A stretch of DNA of 64,000 bases from Halovenus aranensis (GTDB lineage: Archaea > Halobacteriota > Halobacteria > Halobacteriales > Haloarculaceae), in assembly GCF_900100385.1 (NCBI RefSeq), contig NZ_FNFC01000007.1:124001-188000 (forward strand), written 5' to 3'. Both the position numbers and the translations under genes were made by a program. How positions within the stretch are numbered: position 1 is the first letter of the stretch; the number at the start of each line of letters is the position of its first letter. Below the pieces are notes generated by a model. That model was not told where the DNA came from. It made no database searches and saw only the letters and a program-made list of their open reading frames with translations. Below are positions 53,747 to 63,276 of this stretch, piece by piece.

Positions 53747-55153
53747 ATGAAGCGCACCAACACGTTCGCCGTGCGACCGCTCACCGGCGATGACGAGCAG
53801 ATACTACGGGACCTGTTGGACGCGTGTGCCGCTCTCTGGAACGAAATCAATTACCACCGCCTTATGCGCTACAACGACGAAGACGGCTTCAAGGGCGACG
53901 TGTGGGACGCCGATACCGGCGCTCTCGAAGGCAAATACAAAGCCGTTCTCGGCGCGTCCACCGCTCAAACTGTCCGGCGAGCAAACAGCGAAGCGTGGCG
54001 CGGGTTCTTCGAGAACAAGAAGGCGTATCACGACGAGTCGAACACATCGGTTACGGAACACCCGGAACCGCCGGGCTTCCGTGGGAACGAGGACGATGGA
54101 CGTGTTCTGAAAGGCGTCGTCCGAAAGGACGCCTACACCGTCGAATGGGGCGACCGCTCCCGGCTTGAGATGGTCGTCGGAAAAGAACTCCGTGACAGGC
54201 ACAACAGCCCGAAAAGCCGTCTCCGACTGGAAATCGTTGGCGACCCAAACTGGCCCAACTACGAGGACCAGAGCCGGTTGGAATTGTGGTACGACGAGAC
54301 TGACAGCACCTTCCGAGCTTCGCAGCCTGTCACTGTTTCTGACGATGAACAGGCAACTCCACTGGCCGACGAGACGGCCGCTCTGGACATTGGTGCGAAC
54401 AATCTCGTCGCCTGTACCACCACGACCGGCGAGCAATACCTGTACGAAGGCCGCGAGTTGTTCCAACGATTCCGTGAGACAACGCGAGAAATCGCCCGGT
54501 TGCAGTCGAAACTCGAAGAAGGCCGGTACAGTAGTAAGCGTATCCGACGACTGTACCAGAAACGGACTCGTCGCCGCGACCACGCCCAAGACGCACTGTG
54601 TCGTGACCTGCTGGACCGACTGTACGCCGGCGGTGTCGATACCGTGTATATCGGTGGGTTGACCGACGTACTCGAAACGCACTGGTCGGTCGAAACCAAC
54701 GCCAAGACCCACAACTTCTGGGCGTTCAAGAAATTCACCGAGCGGTTGGCGACGACCGCTGAGGAATACGGCATCTCGGTGGAAGTCCGGTCAGAAGCGT
54801 GGACCAGTCAAGAGTGCCCGCAGTGTGGTTCGACAGACCGAACGACACGACATCAGGATACACTCACCTGCCCATGTGGGTTCGAGGGGCACGCCGACCT
54901 TACAGCCTCAGAAACGTTTCTGAGACGTCATCAGAAATCGCAGATTTCTGATTGGCGAACGAGACGCGAAGCGTCTCGTCAACGGCAGACAGAACAGGCA
55001 GTCAGGCCGATGGCACGGCCCGTGCGGTTCGAGTGGGACGACCACAACTGGTCGGAGTCACCACGCTCTCACCGTCCCAAAGAACAGCGCACAGACCCGA
55101 GTACCGTCCACAAAGACGGGAATGTTGCCTCCGAGGAATCACAGACTGGCTGA
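53747..55153 (+). CDS. tnpB: Divergent TnpB-family protein (element 4)
   Basis: A 468-residue protein from ATG 53747 ([18 protein letters not shown]). RuvC-I is present ([14 protein letters not shown]). At the RuvC-II position the sequence is [14 protein letters not shown], where the catalytic acid expected before D/N-L is Gly. A zinc finger ([11 protein letters not shown]... CPCGF) and RuvC-III ([11 protein letters not shown]) follow. About 70 residues after RuvC-III are Arg/Gln/Ser-rich, and their DNA contains two hairpins, so the frame reads into the guide-RNA region. It is related to the haloarchaeal DLTDVL group of TnpBs, whose catalytic arrangement is uncertain. It may be an inactive or repurposed nuclease. 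The in-frame start at 53645 is rejected because it encodes only hydrophobic read-through. Confidence 0.8.
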   Translation: MKRTNTFAVRPLTGDDEQILRDLLDACAALWNEINYHRLMRYNDEDGFKGDVWDADTGALEGKYKAVLGASTAQTVRRANSEAWRGFFENKKAYHDESNTSVTEHPEPPGFRGNEDDGRVLKGVVRKDAYTVEWGDRSRLEMVVGKELRDRHNSPKSRLRLEIVGDPNWPNYEDQSRLELWYDETDSTFRASQPVTVSDDEQATPLADETAALDIGANNLVACTTTTGEQYLYEGRELFQRFRETTREIARLQSKLEEGRYSSKRIRRLYQKRTRRRDHAQDALCRDLLDRLYAGGVDTVYIGGLTDVLETHWSVETNAKTHNFWAFKKFTERLATTAEEYGISVEVRSEAWTSQECPQCGSTDRTTRHQDTLTCPCGFEGHADLTASETFLRRHQKSQISDWRTRREASRQRQTEQAVRPMARPVRFEWDDHNWSESPRSHRPKEQRTDPSTVHKDGNVASEESQTG

Positions 55154-55170
55154 GACTCCCACGGAGGAAA

Positions 55171-55237
55171 CCGCGCCGTCGCCGGACTACGTCCGGCTTC
55201 AAGCGAGACCGGAGGTCTCGCCCTGTTTACGGCGCGG
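55171..55237 (+). ncRNA. Right-end fold of element 4: stem enclosing two hairpins
   Basis: Outer stem CCGCGCCGT (55171-55179) with ACGGCGCGG (55229-55237), nine pairs. Inner hairpins GCCGGAC-TAC-GTCCGGC (55181-55197) and GCGAGACC-GGA-GGTCTCGC (55203-55221). The layout equals that of element 2 and the 63.5-kb scar, but the sequences differ, so the fold, not the letters, is conserved. Confidence 0.55.
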
Positions 55238-55333
55238 AGGATGTCATTTCTGGATCGCCGTCGTTTGCGTCGGCTTCAGACATACGCCAGTATGTCGGTA
55301 GTACATACACAAAAGAGTGCCGCCGGTACGCTA

Positions 55334-56320
55334 TCACGAGCGCCGCACAAGCGAATCGTACCAGTCCTCGTTTGCGCGGTACCATTCGATGAACTGCTCG
55401 ACTCCCTCACGGATATCGAACGTCGGCTCGTAGCCAAGCAACGCAGCCGCCTTCGAGACATCAGCGTGCGTGTGTTCGGCATCGCCCTCCCGCGGGTCAT
55501 CGTAGACGATCTCGAGCGAGGGGTCAATTTCGTCACGCACCACCTCGGCGAGCGTCTGGATGTCGATATTATCTGTCGAGCCGATATTGAGAATCTCTCC
55601 GTCGGCGCTGTCGTCAGTGAGGAGTTGTTCATTGACCCGGCGCACGTCTTCGACGTAAGTGAAGTCCCGGGTCTGCTCCCCGGTGCCGTAGATGACTGGC
55701 GGTTCGCCGTGGAGACACCGCGAGACGAAGTTCGTCATCGCCATGTTCGGGCGCATCCGTGGGCCATAGACCGTGAAATACCGGAGCGAAACGGTCGGCA
55801 GCCCGTAGATTTCGCTGTAGACACGCGCGTATTGTTCGGTGGCGAGCTTGGAAACGCCATACGGTGAGACCGGCGTTGTCGGGTGGGCTTCGTCGTAGGG
55901 GAGGTAGTCCGGTTTTCCATACACTGACGAGGAGGAAGCGACGACAACTCGATCGACATCGTGTTTTCGCGCGGCGTCGAGCACGTTGACCGTGCCGTCG
56001 ACGTTGTAGCTGTTGACCTTCGCGGGTTCGTCGACGCTTTTGCGGACGCCAGCCTGTGCGGCTTGGTGGTAGATGACGTCGCTGTTGGCGACCAGATCGT
56101 CGACGAGAGTTGCGTCGGTGATAGACTCCCGGACGAGTTCGTAGCTGCCGCCGGCATCAGCGGCTGCCTCCCGTGCCGCCTCGACGTTGTGTTCCTTGAT
56201 TCCGAGGTCGTAGTACGGTTCGAAGTTGTCGATGACTGTTACGTCGTGGCCGCTGCCTGCAAGGTGTTCGCTGATGTGGCCGCCAATAAAGCCTGCGCCA
56301 CCTGTGACGAGGACGTTCAT
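55334..56320 (-). CDS. NAD-dependent sugar-nucleotide epimerase/dehydratase
   Basis: A 328-residue extended short-chain dehydrogenase. It has the NAD motif MNVLVTGGAGFIGGHISEHL, the catalytic Ser region (VVASSSSVYGKPDYLPYDE), Tyr-Lys in PYGVSKLATEQYA (YxxxK), and TRDFTYVEDV. The LRYFTVYGPRMRPNMA loop favours a UDP-glucuronate or UDP-glucose 4-epimerase. ATG 56320 starts exactly at the Rossmann motif; the 22 upstream codons are rejected. Together with UDP-glucose dehydrogenase (48-49 kb) it could give UDP-galacturonate for surface glycans. Confidence 0.88.
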   Translation of the reverse strand: MNVLVTGGAGFIGGHISEHLAGSGHDVTVIDNFEPYYDLGIKEHNVEAAREAAADAGGSYELVRESITDATLVDDLVANSDVIYHQAAQAGVRKSVDEPAKVNSYNVDGTVNVLDAARKHDVDRVVVASSSSVYGKPDYLPYDEAHPTTPVSPYGVSKLATEQYARVYSEIYGLPTVSLRYFTVYGPRMRPNMAMTNFVSRCLHGEPPVIYGTGEQTRDFTYVEDVRRVNEQLLTDDSADGEILNIGSTDNIDIQTLAEVVRDEIDPSLEIVYDDPREGDAEHTHADVSKAAALLGYEPTFDIREGVEQFIEWYRANEDWYDSLVRRS

Positions 56321-56456
56321 GTATTCTGTCTTCGTCGGTAGTGGATAAAAAAGAGGCGAAGCGGATTGAGTGGTACTTCGCTGCATGGCTGCCCGCTATC
56401 ACCGAATCTTTCGACTACCCGGTGAATATATTGGACTTGCCGTCGTAACATACAGT

Positions 56457-56885
56457 ATGTCCGCCGAAGAGCAGAATCGCTTCACGGATGCAGACCGTCA
56501 GGCACTCCGTGAAGTGCTTGCTGCACACGATATTCAGCTCGCCATTCTGTTTGGCTCAGCACTCAATGCTCCCGAGCCGGCAGATATCGACCTTGCTGTC
56601 GAGTTCGACACGTGGCGGCCCGGCGACGATGGCTACGCCAGTGCGTATCTCTCGCTTCATACTGCTCTCGAAGAAGCAGTTGGGACGACCGTCGATCTTG
56701 TTGATATCCACACCGCAGACGACGCCTTCCTTGCGGTCGCCCTTGACACCGGCACTTATCTGTACGGCTCAAAACAACGGTATGCCGAACTGAAAAATAC
56801 AGTCTCGGATTCTCATCCCTCGACGACGGATGCACAAAAGCGTGTGGCTGCGGCAGCACAGCGACTACGCGAACAGTTCTGCTGA
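56457..56885 (+). CDS. MNT-type minimal nucleotidyltransferase domain protein
   Basis: A 142-residue protein with the pol-beta-type motif ILFGSALNAPEPADIDLAVEF (GS...DxD) and a later Asp (VDLVDI). It resembles MntA-type antitoxins that AMPylate HEPN toxins. No HEPN gene is next to it: the upstream gene is an epimerase on the other strand, and the downstream one is a convergent membrane protein. The ATG at 56457 has a TATA-like AATATATT at about 56425-56432. It could be an orphan antitoxin or act elsewhere. Confidence 0.75.
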   Translation: MSAEEQNRFTDADRQALREVLAAHDIQLAILFGSALNAPEPADIDLAVEFDTWRPGDDGYASAYLSLHTALEEAVGTTVDLVDIHTADDAFLAVALDTGTYLYGSKQRYAELKNTVSDSHPSTTDAQKRVAAAAQRLREQFC

Positions 56886-56907
56886 TGAACGACCGAGTGT
56901 ATACCAG

Positions 56908-57669
56908 CTATCGCTCGTCGTTTTCACGCTCGCTTTCTTCTCGTCTCGCCGGTTCTGGCGGCTCTGGCGGCTCGAACGCCGCGGCGAGTAACTGGTAGCC
57001 CTTGGTCTCACGGAGCGTTCCCCACGTCCACGTAATGCGACTACCGACGACCGCCAGCAGTGCAAGGAGTGCTCCCACACCGACGAGAACTGCCGACGGG
57101 TCGCTAGACTGTGCCGCGAGTGCCAGGATGAGGACAGCGACGGAGCCTATGAAGAGGCTCGCTATCTGGACCGGGCGGCTGGTGACAGCCCGGTGGATGT
57201 GACGACAGGTCCGAAACAGGAGTGACGAGACTGCCGCGGGGAGCAACCACTCGATTGTGCGCTGGAGCACTCGAAGCCACGGGCCGACAGTCAGGGTCTC
57301 CCGGAGGTCGATGACGACCACGTCCGGGTCAGGCTCGGCCGTCAGCCAACGATATAGCCACGACGACTTGACGAGATGCTGTGCGCTCGCTGTGACACCA
57401 GCAACCTCTGAGCGTTTCGCTGCGTCTCCTATTCTGGAGGTCGTGTTGTGGACGAACCCGACGAGTTGTGAGTTCGCGATGGCAGGTCGCTCAGTCTCGT
57501 CTGACTCGTCGTCCGACGAGCTTTGACCTCCGCGTAGCTGATGGACGGCAGCCAGGGGTGGCCCGACGAGACGTGAGCGTGTGACTGCGGACGCGATCCG
57601 GTTTCGGATGCTGGCGAGACTACCGAGGACGGCTGACTCCTGTGCTGCCGGGTGATTCCGGAGGCTCAT
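56908..57669 (-). CDS. Haloarchaeal membrane protein of unknown function
   Basis: A 253-residue protein with a basic N-terminal region, two or three hydrophobic segments (VQIASLFIGSVAVLILALAA, PSAVLVGVGALLALLAVVGS), and an acidic, Pro-rich C-terminus (FEPPEPPEPARREESERENDER). It follows the DUF4330 gene with a 4-nt overlap (ATGA), so the two are co-translated and probably work together at the membrane. It lies among glycan genes, so a role in polysaccharide export is possible. No known domain recognised. Confidence 0.6.
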   Translation of the reverse strand: MSLRNHPAAQESAVLGSLASIRNRIASAVTRSRLVGPPLAAVHQLRGGQSSSDDESDETERPAIANSQLVGFVHNTTSRIGDAAKRSEVAGVTASAQHLVKSSWLYRWLTAEPDPDVVVIDLRETLTVGPWLRVLQRTIEWLLPAAVSSLLFRTCRHIHRAVTSRPVQIASLFIGSVAVLILALAAQSSDPSAVLVGVGALLALLAVVGSRITWTWGTLRETKGYQLLAAAFEPPEPPEPARREESERENDER

Positions 57670-59429
57670 TCCTCGAAGCCAATCACCTCGCCGTTGACCG
57701 TAAGGGGCCCGAGTTCGAGTGCAATGTCCTGTCCAACGCGGAGTGTCTCTCCACGGAACCGAATCGTTCCGCCGTCTAACTCGCGGACTGACAGGTCAAC
57801 CGTCAACTCGACATCTTTGTTTTGGGGATGTTCACGGAGGAAGATGTCACCGCCCTCGCTTTCGAGGACGATTTCGGCAGGCTGTGTCGTCACGTTTTGT
57901 ACCTCCGCCGTCGTTTTGTCACGATTCTCCTCTGTCATCCCGCTGGTGAGACTTGCTGCCCGTTCCGGTGGGATATTCTTGAGCTGTATCGTCACGGTCT
58001 GTGTTGTCGGACTGCCGGGCTCGTTCAGGCCTCCCCGACGAATGATTTCCGTCTGGATGTCGTAATTGTCCGTTCTAATCGGGAGCTGTGACCCGATCCG
58101 AAGCTGTCGGTCACCGAAGAGAAGCGTGCCCCCTTCTGTCCGTGTCTTTGCAGAGACGCCGAGGACAACCCGCCGCACGTCCGGGTTCGCCGTCGGGTAG
58201 ACCGTTACAGAGTCGACAGAGACAATCGGCACGCCATCGATGTCGAACTGATCACCGACGTTGATGTCGCTAGCAACAGTTGCCGGAACCTCCGTCCGGA
58301 CGACCAGTGGGCGCGCTTTCGTGGTGAGGTTGCCTATGCCGCGGTCGATAATTTCGCCGCCGAAGCTGTAGCCGTCGCCATCGAAGGTGAGCGACTGACC
58401 GATGGCGGCGCGAATGTTGCCGATGTACTGTGCGCCGTCACGCTCGACTGTTCTGGCTGTAACCCCAACGAGTGCGTACCGCTGGTCGCCGTCTCCTGCT
58501 CCGGGGAACAGCTCGAGGGCGGTCACTTCGCCGAACGTTGTTCCGCCGGCTGTGAATTCGTCGCCGGCTTCGATTTCGTCTGCCGTTGCTGCCGGGAGCG
58601 TTGTTTCGATGACGAATTCGCTGTCGTTTGCCGGAATCGCACTGGTGCCGCGGTCGATAATTTCGCCGCTAAAGCTGTAGCTACCGCCATCGAAGGTGAG
58701 AGATTGGCCGACGGCGACGCGGGTGTCGCCAAGGTACTGGGACCCGCTTCGCTCTATTGCCTTGGTTGTGAGACCGATAAGGGTGTATTGACCTTCTCCA
58801 CTCTGGTTCGCCGCGAATGTCTCGAACGCAGTTACTTCGCCGAGAACGTCACCACCGGCGGTGTACTGGTCGCCGACCTCGATTTCGCTTGCTGTTGTCG
58901 GTGCGAGACTCGTCTCGAGGACCAGCTCGCTGTCGGTGACCGGGAGCGTTTCACCGTCGGACTCGACGCGTGTCACAGCACCCTCGACCTCGTACTCAGA
59001 GGTAACGAGAGTGTACGTCTGTCCGGTCAGGAGCGGGTTGCCACGAAATTCGAAGATGGGGTCGTCTGTAGGGTCCTCTGGCTCGACTTCCGTTCCGTTT
59101 ACGGCTGCGCGTGCGAGCACGCTCGTCCCGTTCCCGGCGTTGTTGAACCGATAGACATCGGTGATCGTTATTGAGTCGCTTGTCCGTTCTGGTGCCCACT
59201 CGTCGCCGGGGGTAATCTCTTCAGCAAGGTAGTCTGGCTGATCGCCGAGATCGAGTGTCACATATCGTGTCTCTGTTTCACCGCTACTGGAGGGAAGTAG
59301 CAATGCCACGCCCGCGACCACGACTGCGAGGACCAACAACACGACCAGGGCGTCGACGATGTTGACGAGGCCGAACAACCGTCCCTCGTCGTCGAGAAAT
59401 CTGCGGGAATCGTCGTCGGAGTCTTTCAT
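57666..59429 (-). CDS. DUF4330-like membrane-anchored protein with three repeats
   Basis: A 587-residue protein with a short cytoplasmic start, one transmembrane helix (about 24-45, VDALVVLLVLAVVVAGVALLL), and a long extracytoplasmic part. Residues about 165-465 hold three repeats of about 100 residues, with the patterns DEFTAGGTTFGEVTALE, VGVTARTVERDGAQYIG and IGQSLTFDGDGYSFGGEIIDRG recurring in the first two and weaker in the third. The N-terminal type (DEGRLFGLVNIVDALVVLL) matches DUF4330. It shares an ATGA overlap with the next gene. A role in cell-surface glycan assembly or scaffolding is inferred from the location. Confidence 0.7.
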   Translation of the reverse strand: MKDSDDDSRRFLDDEGRLFGLVNIVDALVVLLVLAVVVAGVALLLPSSSGETETRYVTLDLGDQPDYLAEEITPGDEWAPERTSDSITITDVYRFNNAGNGTSVLARAAVNGTEVEPEDPTDDPIFEFRGNPLLTGQTYTLVTSEYEVEGAVTRVESDGETLPVTDSELVLETSLAPTTASEIEVGDQYTAGGDVLGEVTAFETFAANQSGEGQYTLIGLTTKAIERSGSQYLGDTRVAVGQSLTFDGGSYSFSGEIIDRGTSAIPANDSEFVIETTLPAATADEIEAGDEFTAGGTTFGEVTALELFPGAGDGDQRYALVGVTARTVERDGAQYIGNIRAAIGQSLTFDGDGYSFGGEIIDRGIGNLTTKARPLVVRTEVPATVASDINVGDQFDIDGVPIVSVDSVTVYPTANPDVRRVVLGVSAKTRTEGGTLLFGDRQLRIGSQLPIRTDNYDIQTEIIRRGGLNEPGSPTTQTVTIQLKNIPPERAASLTSGMTEENRDKTTAEVQNVTTQPAEIVLESEGGDIFLREHPQNKDVELTVDLSVRELDGGTIRFRGETLRVGQDIALELGPLTVNGEVIGFEE

Positions 59430-59586
59430 TGAGGGTACGCTTCACAAGACGGGAGTAAAAACTCTGCTATCTATCATGCGACTCTTGGTCAGCGATTTTC
59501 GGGTCGCGAGCGTCACTCGATGATGTAGGGGCCCTCTATGATATCTTTCACAGCTTTTATACTTGTTTTGAGGGTAATACTATGCA

Positions 59587-61149
59587 ATGGACGCTGGCTG
59601 GCGGTATCGGATTTCGAGCTTTATTGGGGCGGCTCTGTTGACTGTCGCAGCTGTTGTGGGAACGAATCTCCGTGTTGTTCACGAGACGTTCGCTCAGGTT
59701 CCGTTTTTCGGGAACCCTGCGCCAGAGGTGCTACCAGCCAGTGAGTTGCGGTTTGCTGTTGTGACGACGCTTGTCGTTGTTCTCGCGACAATGTGGCCGT
59801 TGTTCAAGCCACGACCACGCCGGATACTGGATACGATCTTATCAACCCAGAAGCGGGTTTTTATGGCAATGGTCGGCCTGGCTGCGATTGGCTACTTCAA
59901 ATACTCCTACCGGTTACCGCGGACGACGCTCATGTTAACGACTGCTGTCCTCTTTATCGTGCTGCCGTTGTTTATGACGACGGTTCGGCGTCGTCCACAG
60001 TCCAGTTCCCGGGCAGTAATTGTTGGTGACGACCCTGAGGCGATGGAATCACTGCTGTCGGCGTCGACGTTGCCAGTCATAGGGTATGTATCCCCACCGT
60101 CCGCGTACGCGCCGGACGGAATTGAGCCCGAACTGGTGAGCGTGACCGACGGCGGAACCTCCGCTGAGCGGTTGGACGAACTGCCCTGTCTCGGTGGGTT
60201 GGCACGGTTGGACGAAGTGTTGGTTGAGCAGGATGTGGATACGGTGTTGTTAGCGTTTGCGGCAACAGATCGTGAGGAGTTTTTCGGGACACTGGAGACG
60301 TGTTACGAGCATGGGGTGGCTGCGCTGGTACATCAGGACCACGCCGATCACGTGTTGACTGTCGAAGACACGGGGGCGTCGCTTCTGTCCGTGGATCTTG
60401 AACCATGGGATTGGCAGACACACGTGGCGAAGCGACTGTTCGATATCGCATTTGCGGGGACGGCGTTGTTCGTGCTGTCGCCAGTAATTTTGCTTATTTC
60501 TGTGGCGATCAAGCTGGATGATGGGGGGCCGATTCTGTACAGTCACGAGCGGACAGCGGCGTTTGGTGATACATTCACTGTCTCGAAGTTCCGGAGTATG
60601 ATTCCGGATGCGGAATCAGAGAGTGGTGCGAAACTGAGCGAGGAAGACAAAGGCGGCGTCGATCCACGTGTAACGCGGGTCGGTCGTGTGCTGCGGAAAA
60701 CGCATCTCGACGAGATTCCACAGCTCTGGTCGATTCTCGTCGGCGATATGAGTGTCGTCGGACCGCGGCCCGAGCGTCCGCAGCTCGATACCGATATTGA
60801 GCAGGGTGTCGGCAACTGGCGGCGTCGCTGGTTCGTCCGGCCTGGGTTGACTGGCCTCGCACAAATCAATGACGCGACGGGAGCTGAGCCCGAAGAGAAG
60901 CTCCGGTTCGATCTCTTGTATATTCGCAAGCAGTCCTTCTGGTTCGATCTGAAGATTGTCATCCGGCAGCTGTGGATGGTCGGCACGGATGCAGTGAATG
61001 TCGTTCTCGGAAGTGAGTCGGTGAAAGGGACAAAACAGAACGAGTCACAAAGATCGACTGATATCGGTTCATCACCGGAGCCGAACGAACAAGCGGTTGA
61101 GTCAACAGAAACCGAGTCTGATCACGAGAAGTCGCCGATTCAAGACTGA
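59587..61149 (+). CDS. Polyprenyl-phosphate sugar-1-phosphate transferase (WbaP/PglC-type)
   Basis: A 520-residue membrane enzyme. Four or five N-terminal transmembrane helices (up to about 130) are followed by a nucleotide-binding-like middle domain ([17 protein letters not shown]... [17 protein letters not shown]). The C-terminal catalytic domain of the bacterial sugar transferase family has [22 protein letters not shown], the FSMI-like [31 protein letters not shown], and [11 protein letters not shown]. It moves a sugar-1-phosphate from a UDP-sugar to the polyprenyl carrier, the first step of repeat-unit assembly. TATA-like CTTTTATAC (about 59554-59562) sits about 28 nt before ATG 59587. 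The tail after residue 480 is hydrophilic. Confidence 0.9.
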   Translation: MDAGWRYRISSFIGAALLTVAAVVGTNLRVVHETFAQVPFFGNPAPEVLPASELRFAVVTTLVVVLATMWPLFKPRPRRILDTILSTQKRVFMAMVGLAAIGYFKYSYRLPRTTLMLTTAVLFIVLPLFMTTVRRRPQSSSRAVIVGDDPEAMESLLSASTLPVIGYVSPPSAYAPDGIEPELVSVTDGGTSAERLDELPCLGGLARLDEVLVEQDVDTVLLAFAATDREEFFGTLETCYEHGVAALVHQDHADHVLTVEDTGASLLSVDLEPWDWQTHVAKRLFDIAFAGTALFVLSPVILLISVAIKLDDGGPILYSHERTAAFGDTFTVSKFRSMIPDAESESGAKLSEEDKGGVDPRVTRVGRVLRKTHLDEIPQLWSILVGDMSVVGPRPERPQLDTDIEQGVGNWRRRWFVRPGLTGLAQINDATGAEPEEKLRFDLLYIRKQSFWFDLKIVIRQLWMVGTDAVNVVLGSESVKGTKQNESQRSTDIGSSPEPNEQAVESTETESDHEKSPIQD

Positions 61150-62036
61150 TTTTCGAACCAATCTATTGTTCGTTTCAGACCATCACGGAGCGACACCGTC
61201 GGTTCGTAATTGAAGTCGCGTTGGGCACGAGAGCTGTCTGCTTGTGACTGTTCAATGTCTCCATCGCGCGGTTCGGTATGGACGATATCGGCATCAGAGT
61301 CCGTCAGATCCTGAATCAGTTCGGCGAGTTCACGGATCGTAATCGATTCGCCAGTCCCGATATTGCACGCTTGGCCGGTGTTCTCTGTTGTCGCTGCGGA
61401 CTGGTTCGCGTGGACGACATCCTCAACAAAGACGAAATCACGGGTCTGTGAGCCATCGCCGTGGACGGTAATGGAGTCGTCATTCAGCGCTGGCTCAATG
61501 AAGACGGAAATAACGCCAGCGTACTCACCGGTCTTCCAGGCCCATAGACGTTGAAATAGCGGAGTACGACCGTTTCGAGGCCGTACAGGTCTGCGTACAG
61601 TCGCATATACTCGTCAGCTGCGAGTTTGTCTATCCCGTACGGTGACGTGGGTTCCTTTCAATGAGCCTCGTCGATTGGCGTCTCCATGGGGTGGCCGTAG
61701 ATTGCGGCACTCGACGCAAAGACGACGCGAGTATCGTGTTCTCTGGCGGCTTCCAAGATGTTTAGTGTTCCTGTCGTGTTCGTCGTATGACTTCGAATCG
61801 GGTCACGGACCGAGGCGCCGACGCTGACGAGTGCCGCCTCATAAAAAACCACGTCAGTATCGGCAACTGCCTGAGCAACTGTTCTCATCACGAATATCGC
61901 CTTCGATGTAGATTGTGTCGTTGAGTGATTGCCAACCGGGATCGCTATCGAGAATCCGAACAGAACTCGACGCCTGTAGACTGTCGACAAGGTGTCCGCT
62001 AATAAAGCCTGCTCCACCAGTAACGGGTGCGTGCAT
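61140..62036 (-). pseudogene. Broken NAD-dependent sugar-nucleotide epimerase
   Basis: Three frames join into one epimerase. The N-terminus (MHAPVTGGAGFISGHLVDSLQ) runs into a stop after a frameshift near 61880. The middle continues in another frame (TDVVFYEAALVSVGASVRDP... SSAAIYGHPMETPIDEAH). An in-frame TGA then precedes [17 protein letters not shown] near 61655, and another frameshift near 61545 changes YGPG into [14 protein letters not shown], ending ...FENQS at 61140. Two frameshifts and one stop rule out normal function. Compared with the epimerase at 55334-56320 it would have been full-length. It overlaps the convergent sugar transferase stop. Confidence 0.85.
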
Positions 62037-62211
62037 CGCTCAATATGTCCGGTGCCTGAGTTATAAACATCCGGATTGAGACTCAGGTTCTACCTAAACT
62101 TGTTGTACAAACAAATATACCACTAAGGATGACTTTGAGAGCTGTTGTTTGCGGTTTGGGACGCTCAAAAACCGGCATACTCTTGAGGTTTCTTGAGAAA
62201 AGAAACATAGA

Positions 62212-63276
62212 ATGCGGATCCTCCGTGTTGCCCAGAAAGTCTATCCTGACACGAAAGGCGGCGGTGCATATCATGCTCATGCAATGAGTCGAGATCAAGC
62301 CGAGATGGGTCACGATGTTACTGTCTTGACTGTCCGGCAGGATCCATATCTGCCACATATTGAGGAACGTGACGGGTACACAGTCGTGCGGTTTGAGCCA
62401 ACAGTGAATCTTCTCGGTAACGACATCAGTTCGGGGGTGGCTCAGTATCTCGCTCAAGATGGCGACTTTGACGTGATGCACGCGCACTCGCACCTATACT
62501 TCTCAACGAATCTTGCAGCGCTGAAGCGGTGGCTCGGTGACGTTCCGTTGGCGATTACGAATCATGGCCTGTACTCTCAGACTGCGCCGGAGTGGGTATT
62601 CGATTTGTATCTAAAGACAGTGGGGCGATGGACGTTTAATCAGGCTGATGTGGTGTTCTGCTACACTACCGAGGATCGCGAACGAGTGCGGGAGTTCGGA
62701 GTTGATTCACGGATTGAGGTCGTTCACAATGGGATCGATACTGAACGGTTCTGTCCGGACGGCCCTGAGAGCGACCGGATCGATCACGACGGTCCAGTGG
62801 TGGTGTTTGTCGGCCGACTAGTTGAAGGCAAGCGGCCTAAAGATGCTGTGGCAGCGGTGTCACGACTGGCTGAGACACGGAACGTGAAGTTGTACGTGGC
62901 TGGCGAAGGACCACTACGGTCCGAGATGGATGAGGAACATGTTAATTTTCTTGGACACATTCCCTACGAGGAGATGCCGGCGGTGTATCGGGCTGCGGAT
63001 GCGTTAGTGCTATCGAGTCGTGCTGAAGGATTGCCCCGAACGGTTTTAGAAGCGATGGCGTCAGGTGTCGGAGTCGTAGTGAGTGATTTAGAACAGGTCG
63101 CACCCGTGGTTGATGGTGGCGGCGTGACTGTACCCGTTGGGGATATTGCAGGGTTTGTTGAGGGATTGGAAACAGTGCTAGACGGTAGCATGGAAGATCC
63201 GAGGGCACAGATCGAGGGACAATTTGACTGGACGGAAAGTGTCGAACGGACAACCCAGCTGCTCGAAGACTTGTAG
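62212..63276 (+). CDS. GT4-family glycosyltransferase
   Basis: A 354-residue GT-B enzyme. The N-terminal acceptor domain has KVYPDTKGGGAYHAHAMSRDQAEMGHDVTVLT and the donor domain RIEVVHNGIDTERFCP, VVFVGRLVEGKRPKDA, LYVAGEGPLRSEM, LGHIPYEEMPAVYRAADALVLSSRAEGLPRTVLEAMASG, including the E-x7-E motif of retaining GT4 enzymes. It adds a sugar from a nucleotide donor during glycan assembly. It follows a poorly coding, AT-rich stretch and a broken epimerase. Base use is less GC-rich than in core genes, suggesting transfer. Confidence 0.92.
   Translation: MRILRVAQKVYPDTKGGGAYHAHAMSRDQAEMGHDVTVLTVRQDPYLPHIEERDGYTVVRFEPTVNLLGNDISSGVAQYLAQDGDFDVMHAHSHLYFSTNLAALKRWLGDVPLAITNHGLYSQTAPEWVFDLYLKTVGRWTFNQADVVFCYTTEDRERVREFGVDSRIEVVHNGIDTERFCPDGPESDRIDHDGPVVVFVGRLVEGKRPKDAVAAVSRLAETRNVKLYVAGEGPLRSEMDEEHVNFLGHIPYEEMPAVYRAADALVLSSRAEGLPRTVLEAMASGVGVVVSDLEQVAPVVDGGGVTVPVGDIAGFVEGLETVLDGSMEDPRAQIEGQFDWTESVERTTQLLEDL

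Larger units (their letters stand above)
53475..55245 (+). mobile_element. Divergent solo-tnpB element (element 4)
   Basis: Boundaries are approximate. The left part has three hairpins: GTTCCGACG-CTT-CGTCGGAAC (53518-53538), GCAAGACT-GGA-GGTCTTGC (53560-53578) and CGAAAATC-TCC-GATTTTCG (53585-53603), framed by CCCGT...ACGGG. The right part has hairpins within the tnpB tail (54946-54980) and a stem with two hairpins at 55171-55237, ending GGAGGATGTCA. A TTGAT (53475-53479) before the left hairpins equals the target of ISDra2, but this match may be chance. No tnpA is present. Confidence 0.5.
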
